A stretch of DNA of 8,481 bases from contig CAYYFQ010000041.1 of NCBI GenBank assembly GCA_964471475.1, positions 1 to 8,481 on the forward strand, written 5' to 3'. The stretch's first letter is position 1. Each line of letters begins with the position of its first letter. Both the position numbers and the translations under genes were made by a program. This document shows, one piece after another, positions 1-5,241 of the stretch. This stretch comes from JAJNBD01 sp964471475. Its GTDB lineage: Bacteria > Pseudomonadota > Gammaproteobacteria > CAISUE01. The notes beneath the pieces were generated by a model that was not told where the DNA came from, ran no database searches, and was given only the letters and a program-made list of their open reading frames with translations.

Positions 1-24
1 CATTACCTAAAAACATGCTTAACT

Positions 25-94
25 GGATGCCTGCCAGCGAAGGCTGGCACGCAGCAGGCATGACAAACTTAAAAAAACTTAGGGATACATCAGC
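25..94 (-). repeat. Palindromic intergenic repeat, left copy
   Basis: The core is a perfect 7-bp stem, TGCCAGC (32-38) and GCTGGCA (43-49), with a GAAG loop. An outer pair, ATGCCTG (27-33) and CAGGCAT (55-61), nests around it. Read on the minus strand, positions 57-94 match 8364-8402 at about 36 of 39 aligned bases, including the non-palindromic tail TATCCCTAA plus a T7 run. The shared tail means this is a repeat family with a defined flank, not just a chance hairpin. This copy has a few extra bases between tail and stem compared with the right copy. No U-run follows the stem directly on either strand, so a terminator role is not supported. Mobility mechanism unknown. Confidence 0.75.
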
Positions 95-142
95 GGATCT
101 CAGGTTGTGTAGGTCTCAGATTGTCAGAGCTGTCCAAATTGA

Positions 143-191
143 GGTATAGCGCCCATCACTCCGTATAAAGCTAAGTGGGTAGTACTATACC
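143..191 (-). repeat. 49-bp internally deleted MITE-like copy
   Basis: The element begins and ends with GGTATAG in inverted orientation (143-149 and 185-191). Read on the minus strand, 189-163 matches the first 27 bases of the 133-bp element at 2559-2691 at 25 of 27 positions. Positions 160-143 match 2676-2693 at 15 of 18. About 90 internal bases are missing and two bases (161-162) sit at the junction. It is therefore best read as a solo-ends or deletion derivative of the same family. Its right terminus overlaps the 3' end of the 769-residue gene, whose TAG stop (185-187) lies in the terminal repeat. Confidence 0.7.
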
Positions 192-2494
192 CATTCTGGC
201 GCTGGAGCCTGAAAAGGCGCAGCACTTAGAGCGCCCATCACAGTTTTGGTGACAACTTGAGGAGCCGGCGCCACTATCGCAAATAGACTACCGGGTCCCA
301 AGATTGCTGAAACGTCAATTGCGTCAGAAAATAAAGGCTTGTCTGGTTCATAACCTATCGCTTGCTCATTAACTTCTTCCTCTCTCAATACCTGCACAAC
401 CGCTGATGAGTTAGCCGCACTCGCCAAAGAACTTGGAAGCACAATACTACGCCCTACCACACCGATCCCGGCTTGATTAAAAGAACAGATAGGTACATTA
501 TTCAAAAGCAATTGCTGAGTATGCAATAACTGAGTGTAGAGAGGCTGATATTGCTGAGCAACTGATGGATTTGCTTGAATCAATTTTATTAACTTATCTA
601 GTAAACCCACCTGCAAAAGCAATTTAGGTGTCATGACCTCAAACAATGTTGTTAAAAATTTGCCGAGATTAAAATCAGACGCACAGATAAATCGCTGCAA
701 ATGACTCACGAGATAATATCCTATGGCCTCTTTTAGCGTGACATAATTTTCACAATGCGTTAACTCCTCAAGCACAGTAATAATATGTGAGGGAGTTTCC
801 ATCGTTATATAATCTAACCATTCTACCAACCCCTTTCGACAACTGGCATAACCATTTAACACCGATCTGAGCGTTACATGAGAATGCTCACCTAACAAAG
901 CTTCTTTTAACTTAATTCCATTACGTTGGCAGTATGTCAATAGACGATATCCCATACGCATCATTTGAGACGGGCTATCCGCCACCAATTGCAACAAATT
1001 TAAAGCATCTTGGGGAGTACGTAAAATTTTTGGGAGCCTCTTGAAAAGAAGCCAGCGGCGACCCAATACATAATCTACCAACTTATTTTGTAACAATTGC
1101 TTGGGAACCGCATGTTGAAATTTGCTCAATACCTCAAGAAAAGCCGCAGTTCCCGCTGCTTTATTTTTATTTGAAGAATCTATAGGTTGTAAATTTGGTT
1201 TTCGTAATTTTTTTTCTGACTCTTCTTTTGAATTCAAAGAATTACTCGCTTTTCCAACGGAAATGGCCGCAAGAAAAGCCTTCGTCTTTCTATTAAAAAA
1301 ACTTTCAGGGTGTTCGCTGATAAATCTTGCTAACGACATTTCCACTTGCTCACGCGCTGTAGAAGGCGCCAAGAATTTACTATTTAATAAATTAAAAAGA
1401 CATTTCACGTTATCAAGTTTTTTTTGTGTCACATAAGAAATTTTTTGACTTAAATAAATATTCACTCCTTCTATCACTGTGTTTTTGTCATTCACATCAG
1501 TAAATAAATTCACAAGTGCTACAATATCTTTCTGCCAATCTTTAATATATTTTTTGATATGAGTCTTTACAAAATTAGCAAAAAAGTGTGTGGTTTCATC
1601 GGAATAAGGAATTTCACTCACCACTTCCGCCTCTAATGGAACGTCGACAGCTGGCAGTGAAGGCACTAAGTGTAGTCTTGGCGCTAAAGCACATGAGTGT
1701 TGACTTTCTTCATCATTCACGCCAATACTTCCAGCATCTGAAAAGCCTTGCAGGAGATGGCAAAGAAGAGTGTGTGTTGTGGCAATATCGAATTTTGTAT
1801 ATTTTTCTGGATACTTTTTTACATCTTCTATACAGGCAGTTCTCATCTGAAGCTTTTTCTCTGCACTAATCCCGCTAAGTGCGACTATCACCACCCCTAT
1901 ATTGCTGACAGACTGCTTCAAGTAACTGCCTTTTTTTCTAAAAAACTCATCGAGCAATGCCTGGTGTAGCCTTACTAGTGATGTAGGAGGAGGAGGGTTG
2001 AAATTCCAGCTAGGCAATCCTAGAAATAATTGCTGTAATCGCTCGAAATGTTCATTAACAAACACACGACAATTTTTTTCAAGATATCCCATTAAAATGC
2101 TTTGCAAGCGCTCGCTGTCAGGCACATATCTGTTAATTAATTCCAACAAGGCTTCGAAACGAACTAAATCATATTGGACTAATTTTTTTATATTTGCGTC
2201 ATTGTTATAGAAATATAGGAGTAAGTGAGCCTGAAGTGAGGGTAAAAAAGCAGTCACTATCCGTCCGTAATTAGGTGGGGATTCTTCATGGCGTGTTTGA
2301 AGATATAACCTCAAAAGCAAAGGTAACATTTTATCAAAAAATGCAGTCGCGACATTTTGTTGTATTAATCGCGACTCTATTTGGGCTATCTCCGCGCTAA
2401 TCTGTTGGATAATAGCATTGTTTTTTTGGAAATCGCCCAATGTTAAACTATTAATTCGGCGCAAAAGCGCGCGACATACGTCCGGTTGCCTCAT
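185..2494 (-). CDS. Unrecognised 769-residue helix-rich protein, candidate effector or scaffold
   Basis: I do not recognise this protein and assign no reaction. It starts with ATG at 2494, preceded by a strong AAGGAGG at 2503-2509. It has no signal peptide, no clear membrane segment and no catalytic signature. Most of it looks alpha-helical and leucine-rich. A degenerate pattern of roughly YL-x5-6-F-x6-8-L-x2-L(F)-x2-L recurs near residues 137-160, 220-248, 347-370, 387-411 and 594-620, suggesting a HEAT/ARM-like superhelical scaffold. Two probably disordered stretches interrupt it: about 251-300, and a Ser/Lys/Glu-rich one at about 413-447. A proline run (NPPPP) sits at 165-170. The C-terminus (about 670-769) changes to Ala/Val/Pro/Gly-rich, with an acidic patch (REEEVNE) near 704. 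Isolation from the operon, lack of recognisable homology and MITE copies on both sides suggest an accessory gene. A type IV secreted effector is possible in this lineage but is inference only. The stop codon comes from a repeat element, so the C-terminus may be altered. Confidence 0.8.
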   Translation of the reverse strand: MRQPDVCRALLRRINSLTLGDFQKNNAIIQQISAEIAQIESRLIQQNVATAFFDKMLPLLLRLYLQTRHEESPPNYGRIVTAFLPSLQAHLLLYFYNNDANIKKLVQYDLVRFEALLELINRYVPDSERLQSILMGYLEKNCRVFVNEHFERLQQLFLGLPSWNFNPPPPTSLVRLHQALLDEFFRKKGSYLKQSVSNIGVVIVALSGISAEKKLQMRTACIEDVKKYPEKYTKFDIATTHTLLCHLLQGFSDAGSIGVNDEESQHSCALAPRLHLVPSLPAVDVPLEAEVVSEIPYSDETTHFFANFVKTHIKKYIKDWQKDIVALVNLFTDVNDKNTVIEGVNIYLSQKISYVTQKKLDNVKCLFNLLNSKFLAPSTAREQVEMSLARFISEHPESFFNRKTKAFLAAISVGKASNSLNSKEESEKKLRKPNLQPIDSSNKNKAAGTAAFLEVLSKFQHAVPKQLLQNKLVDYVLGRRWLLFKRLPKILRTPQDALNLLQLVADSPSQMMRMGYRLLTYCQRNGIKLKEALLGEHSHVTLRSVLNGYASCRKGLVEWLDYITMETPSHIITVLEELTHCENYVTLKEAIGYYLVSHLQRFICASDFNLGKFLTTLFEVMTPKLLLQVGLLDKLIKLIQANPSVAQQYQPLYTQLLHTQQLLLNNVPICSFNQAGIGVVGRSIVLPSSLASAANSSAVVQVLREEEVNEQAIGYEPDKPLFSDAIDVSAILGPGSLFAIVAPAPQVVTKTVMGALSAAPFQAPAPEWV

Positions 2495-2502
2495 TTTGAT
2501 AC

Positions 2503-2509
2503 CCTCCTT
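2503..2509 (-). promoter_or_regulatory. Strong Shine-Dalgarno of the 769-residue gene
   Basis: Minus-strand AAGGAGG lies 8 bases before the ATG at 2494. It is the best ribosome binding site in the window and fixes this start. It argues that the long frame is translated, not spurious. I could not find a convincing -35/-10 pair between it and the MITE upstream. Confidence 0.85.
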
Positions 2510-2558
2510 GGTACTACTGCACTACTTACTTCATCCATGATTTAAAAAAACAGCAACT

Positions 2559-2691
2559 TATAGCGCTACCCACTTAGCTTTATACTGCGTTGCAAGCTTG
2601 CTCGTCTTCAGTCATGTACGTCTATGTACACTCCTTCGACTCACTCACTTGCGCCTTGCCTAAAACCTAAAACTAAGTGACTAGCGCTATA
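2559..2691. mobile_element. 133-bp MITE-like element with 24-bp terminal inverted repeats
   Basis: The two ends, 2559-2582 and 2668-2691, are inverted repeats matching at 21 of 24 positions. The outer 10 bases (TATAGCGCTA) are perfect. The interior has no reading frame of note and holds a small hairpin, TGTAC (2615-2619) and GTACA (2626-2630). Size, terminal repeats, lack of coding capacity and a second, shortened copy at 143-191 fit a non-autonomous miniature element. The ends are TA-rich, but I cannot define a target duplication with certainty. On the minus strand the element is followed by a T7 run (2544-2550), so a transcript leaving yheV would meet a long hairpin and then a U-run. It could therefore also attenuate operon transcription. 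No transposase is present in the window. Confidence 0.75.
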
Positions 2692-2826
2692 CCTATTTGA
2701 ACTTACAAAAAACAAAAACGAAAGACTTGAAGTGAATTTTTTGTTGGAGATAATTATTATTGACGTATGGTTAAAAAGATAGCACAAAAAAATAGCAGAT
2801 GGCAAGCCTTTTAATCATTTTATCAA
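2692..2826. other. AT-rich spacer between yheV and the MITE
   Basis: With the MITE, this completes the 332-base gene-free stretch 2495-2826. It is A/T-rich with several A-runs (for example 2786-2792). I see no reading frame with a ribosome binding site, no clear intrinsic terminator after the yheV stop, and no convincing promoter on either strand. Confidence 0.5.
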
Positions 2827-3039
2827 TTAGTTGATTGGGGACTTAGGGCGAATGAGGCTCACAATGTGCTCGCGTTTACCTATTTTAGCCATAGCAGGTT
2901 GTGCCACAGCCTCTTGTTGCTGCTTATATCCGCAGCGATTACATTCACAAAACTCTATATTTTCAACGCGATAAATAAATATTTTATCAATGAGTTGGCA
3001 TTGAGGGCAAGTGGCGCCTGCGATAAAACGTTTACTCAT
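2827..3039 (-). CDS. yheV: YheV-family zinc-ribbon protein (DUF2387)
   Basis: This small 70-residue protein begins MSKRFIAGATCPQC, matching the RFIAGA-x-CP-x-C start of the YheV family of putative metal-binding proteins. The likely metal ligands are C11 and C14 with C33 and C36 (the C-x2-C-G knuckle). An extra cysteine, C31, precedes the second pair. The tail (about residues 57-65, EHIVSLIRP) resembles the conserved end of E. coli YheV. Length fits the family, which is usually 65-80 residues. The molecular role of YheV is not established. The ATG overlaps the TGA of the upstream slyB (ATGA at 3036-3039), implying translational coupling as the last gene of the operon. Family assignment is from remembered motif similarity. 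Zinc binding is inferred from the four cysteines. Confidence 0.85.
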   Translation of the reverse strand: MSKRFIAGATCPQCQLIDKIFIYRVENIEFCECNRCGYKQQQEAVAQPAMAKIGKREHIVSLIRPKSPIN

Positions 3040-3500
3040 CCTACGGCAACGATCCTCGCATGAGCACCTTCTACCACATAAACAGATTCCCCTACATGAT
3101 ACTGCGTAGCACCAGGGCCTTGAACTACGGTAATCAAATCTCCGTTATTTTTTTTAATAATATATTGCAAGCCTTGTTGAGAGGATAGTTTATCTTGAGC
3201 ATAATCCCCAGCAGCACCTCCTAAGAGAGCGCCTCCAATAGCACCAATGATGGGAACACGATCGCCTCCACCAATCGCAGAGCCTGCCACACCACCAATA
3301 CCTGCTCCTGCTAAGGTACCTACCATATTGTCATTAGCTTTTACCTGAATAGGTTTGATTGAAATGATGGTTCCTCGTGTTGTTTGTGTAATAGTATTGG
3401 CATTGTTCGCTTGAACGACATCAGGAGAAATATTAGGGGCACAAGCTGTTAAAGCCACTAGCATAGGCAGTGAGATTATCAATTTATTGAGTATATGCAT
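3036..3500 (-). CDS. slyB: SlyB-type glycine-zipper outer-membrane lipoprotein
   Basis: A 154-residue lipoprotein. Residues 1-19 form a signal peptide ending in the lipobox LTAC with the lipidated Cys20. A RGTIISIKPIQV segment (42-53) is followed by a glycine-zipper region (about 61-98) with many GxxxG spacings (for example GAGIGGVAGSAIGGG). The C-terminal part (about 109-152) matches the SlyB pattern of a 'GLQYIIKKNNGDLITVVQ' strand pair followed by G-x-x-V-x-V. Length equals that of E. coli SlyB (155). In enterobacteria SlyB is a PhoP-regulated outer-membrane lipoprotein linked to envelope integrity. That regulation cannot be inferred here. The gene lies 9 bases after com1, and its Shine-Dalgarno overlaps the com1 stop codon. 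Its stop overlaps the yheV start. It probably shares the operon promoter far upstream. Confidence 0.9.
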   Translation of the reverse strand: MHILNKLIISLPMLVALTACAPNISPDVVQANNANTITQTTRGTIISIKPIQVKANDNMVGTLAGAGIGGVAGSAIGGGDRVPIIGAIGGALLGGAAGDYAQDKLSSQQGLQYIIKKNNGDLITVVQGPGATQYHVGESVYVVEGAHARIVAVG

Positions 3501-3504
3501 TGCG

Positions 3505-3512
3505 TCCTCTTA
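3505..3512 (-). promoter_or_regulatory. slyB Shine-Dalgarno overlapping the com1 stop
   Basis: Minus-strand AAGAGGA (3505-3511) precedes the slyB ATG at 3500, with its AGGA core 4 bases away. The com1 TAA stop (3510-3512) shares two bases with it. Ribosomes terminating on com1 would thus sit on the slyB initiation site, favouring coupled translation of the two envelope proteins. Confidence 0.7.
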
Positions 3513-4307
3513 AATTAATTCATTAATAACTTTAGCCAATCCTGCTTCATTCATTTGGCCTGGTAAAAAATCTGTCTTTGTAATACCCGAAGGTAATTTT
3601 TTAATAACCACAAAAGCGGGCGTTCCCATGATGCCAATTTGTTCAGCTAGTTTTTGGTTATCTGCCAACTCTTTAGTATACGTTGGATTATTCATATCTT
3701 TTTGCAATTGAGCCACATTCAAACCGACTTGAGCGGCTAATTTTAATACATCATCATTCGTTAATTGCGACATGGATTTTAATAAAGCATCATTTAGCGC
3801 TATGAATTTTCCTTGCTTTTGGGCCGCTAAAGCAGCTCTTGCCGCAAATTCTGATTCTGCTCCAAAAATTGGTAGCTGCTTGTAGACCAACCGAACATTC
3901 CTATCGTGTGCTAATAAAGCACTAAGCTCAGGTTGCATCGCTTTACAATGAGGACAACGATAATCGAAAAATTCAATCACGTTGACTGTGCCCTTAGGGT
4001 TGCCTGCAACCGGACTCACTGGGTCATTTAATAAAGTAGGCATCAGCGGAGCAATCGCTTGCTTAGCTCTTTGTTTCATTTCTAATTGCTGTTTAATTTG
4101 TAAAGTTTGTACCGCTTCCACAATGACTTCCGGATGTGTCAGCAAATAAGCATGCACTATATTTTCAATTTGAGATTTTTGAGTAGTAGAAAAAACATTA
4201 GTGGGGACCGTAGAAAGATTGGGGGGGGATATTGTCGTAGCCGCAAATCCGCTGTTAACAATTATCATCGTGATAATTGCTATAAATATTTTCCGAAATA
4301 ATTTCAT
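3510..4307 (-). CDS. com1: Com1-type periplasmic DsbA-like thioredoxin-fold protein
   Basis: This 265-residue protein resembles Coxiella Com1 and the ScsC/DsbA-like family. Residues 1-22 are a signal peptide (basic start, hydrophobic core, GFA before the predicted cut). A helical N-terminal oligomerisation-type segment follows (about 41-90; QIENIVHAYLLTHPEVIVEA is the Com1 hallmark). The thioredoxin domain (about 98-265) has NPKGTVNVIEFFDYRCPHC, with redox cysteines C118 and C121 in a CPHC motif identical to that of DsbA. The cis-proline is at P230 (GTP). Conserved QLPIFG (144-149) and GLNVAQLQKDM are also Com1-like. It is expected to act in thiol oxidation or disulfide exchange in the periplasm or at the outer surface. 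Com1 is an abundant immunoreactive antigen in Coxiella. AAGGTGG (4311-4317) supports the ATG start. A C8 tract falls in codons 27-29, just after the signal peptide. Confidence 0.9.
   Translation of the reverse strand: MKLFRKIFIAIITMIIVNSGFAATTISPPNLSTVPTNVFSTTQKSQIENIVHAYLLTHPEVIVEAVQTLQIKQQLEMKQRAKQAIAPLMPTLLNDPVSPVAGNPKGTVNVIEFFDYRCPHCKAMQPELSALLAHDRNVRLVYKQLPIFGAESEFAARAALAAQKQGKFIALNDALLKSMSQLTNDDVLKLAAQVGLNVAQLQKDMNNPTYTKELADNQKLAEQIGIMGTPAFVVIKKLPSGITKTDFLPGQMNEAGLAKVINELI
4221..4228 (-). repeat. C8 homopolymer inside com1
   Basis: Eight consecutive G on the plus strand (C on the coding strand) encode S27-P28-P29 of Com1. Such a tract is conspicuous in AT-rich DNA and is a site where replication slippage could shift the frame just after the signal peptide. 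Length 8 is marginal for efficient phase variation. Confidence 0.9.
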
Positions 4308-4325
4308 AATCCACCTTGAAAAAAG

Positions 4326-4733
4326 TTAAATTTTAGCCAGCAAATCTAAAATATGCTGTGTTTTTACCGCTTGTTCATCAAAATAAAATCGACATTCTGG
4401 TGTTTTACGTAAGTTTAATTGTTGTGCTAAATAACGACGAAAATTTGCTGCTATATTTTTTAAATGTTGAGCAACCACTTGAGAATCAAGTGCAAGATCA
4501 ATAGACCTCTCTCGAGACTCTACTCCTTTTCTCACAGGAGCGAGTTCCGAAAGAGGTCTAATAATTAAATAAAAGAGTTTAGCAGAAGATAAATCTTTAC
4601 TCACTTCTGCTCTCGTGACTTGCACTGATTTAATGATAACATCGTCTACTTCATATAACACGTACAAAGCAAACTGCTGAGCAATTTCCGCATTAATACG
4701 AGTCAGACGAGCACTACCTTTGCTTGCTACCAT
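4326..4733 (-). CDS. rbfA: Divergent ribosome-binding factor A (RbfA)
   Basis: The 135-residue frame carries RbfA landmarks: an N-terminal helix with R-x-x-R-I-N-A-E-I (about 9-17), the V-S-K-D-L-S-S-A-K strand-turn (44-52), and the C-terminal NLRKTPECRFYFDE block (107-120) that corresponds to 'LR-x-x-P-x-L-x-F-x-x-D'. RbfA is a small KH-fold protein that binds the 30S subunit during late 16S processing and cold adaptation. Two oddities stand out. About 19 additional residues, rich in charge (about 60-83), lie between the central strands and the last helix. The usual KH-type A-x-G is A95-A96-N97 here. Moreover, rbfA normally sits beside infB/nusA/truB, but here it lies between a Usp gene and com1. 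No Shine-Dalgarno precedes the ATG. It may be the sole, relocated RbfA or a diverged paralogue; this window cannot decide. Confidence 0.8.
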   Translation of the reverse strand: MVASKGSARLTRINAEIAQQFALYVLYEVDDVIIKSVQVTRAEVSKDLSSAKLFYLIIRPLSELAPVRKGVESRERSIDLALDSQVVAQHLKNIAANFRRYLAQQLNLRKTPECRFYFDEQAVKTQHILDLLAKI

Positions 4734-4741
4734 AAATTTTT

Positions 4742-4770
4742 AGTATATTGTTAACAAATTTGATCGTCAT
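4742..4770 (-). promoter_or_regulatory. Possible internal promoter before rbfA
   Basis: On the minus strand, ATGACG (4765-4770; 4 of 6 to TTGACA), a 17-base spacer and TATACT (4742-4747; 5 of 6 to TATAAT) end 8 bases before the rbfA ATG. A transcript starting at the normal distance would be essentially leaderless, consistent with the missing Shine-Dalgarno. The site overlaps the end of the usp coding sequence. Weak evidence. Confidence 0.35.
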
Positions 4771-5206
4771 CACGAATGCGAATAGCCAACACATCGCAAC
4801 TGGCATTATGTAAGACTGAAGAAGCAGTGGATCCAAGCAATAAACTCAAACCATGGCGACCATGGCTTCCTACGATAACTAAATCCGCATTTCGCTCTTT
4901 CACCACGTCAAACAAAACCATTTTTGGAGAACCTAACGCGACTACTTGATTGGCAGGTAATATATTTAATTGTTCACCAACTTTGGCTAATTCTTCGGTA
5001 GCCGCTTTCACCAATTCACCTTCGATATCCAAGATACCTGGATAAGCTTGACCAATCCCATAGCTGTTTACGTGCTCAACCCCATGAACCATAATAAATT
5101 CTTCAGCACCTAATACTTTTGCTAACGCCTGAGCTTTTTTTGCCACAGTAATATCACAATCGGGGTGTAAATCAATTCCGAAAACCACGCGACGATAGGA
5201 ACTCAT
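4751..5206 (-). CDS. Universal stress protein, UspA family
   Basis: A single-domain Usp of 151 residues. The start chosen is ATG at 5206, because AAGGAGA (5213-5219) lies 6 bases upstream. An in-frame ATG at 5251 would add 15 residues but overlaps the end of prpD and has no ribosome binding site. The first strand, YRRVVFGIDLHPD (4-16), carries the conserved Asp of the nucleotide pocket (D12). The C-terminal loop VGSHGRHG followed by LLLGSTASSVL (about 112-131) is the ATP-binding glycine loop typical of UspA-like proteins. DVLAIRI forms the last strand. It is expected to be a cytoplasmic, probably dimeric protein induced in stress or starvation. The substrate or partner is unknown. It lies 35 bases after prpD and 17 before rbfA, within the operon. 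Confidence 0.9.
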   Translation of the reverse strand: MSSYRRVVFGIDLHPDCDITVAKKAQALAKVLGAEEFIMVHGVEHVNSYGIGQAYPGILDIEGELVKAATEELAKVGEQLNILPANQVVALGSPKMVLFDVVKERNADLVIVGSHGRHGLSLLLGSTASSVLHNASCDVLAIRIRDDDQIC

Positions 5207-5212
5207 GATGTT

Positions 5213-5219
5213 TCTCCTT
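5213..5219 (-). promoter_or_regulatory. Shine-Dalgarno fixing the usp start
   Basis: AAGGAGA on the minus strand, 6 bases before the ATG at 5206. It decides for the shorter 151-residue product over the in-frame ATG at 5251. Confidence 0.8.
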
Positions 5220-5241
5220 AGAAAATAATTAAAAAATGACT

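Noticed and set aside
25..61. Intrinsic terminator at the left hairpin.
   Set aside because: The GC-rich stem is not directly followed by a T-run on either strand, and the same sequence recurs at the right margin as a repeat.
1122..2210. Several plus-strand open frames of 70-104 codons (1122-1436, 1588-1869, 1748-1969, 1998-2210).
   Set aside because: They lie opposite the 769-residue gene, lack ribosome binding sites and show no recognisable domains, so they are shadows of its helical coding pattern.
2559..2691. Small RNA or tRNA gene within the palindromic region.
   Set aside because: There is no cloverleaf or CCA-type end. The symmetry is explained by terminal inverted repeats, and a shortened copy exists elsewhere.
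2866..3063. Plus-strand 65-codon frame with hydrophobic stretches that could mimic a membrane peptide.
   Set aside because: It is antisense to yheV and the end of slyB, both of which have strong family support.
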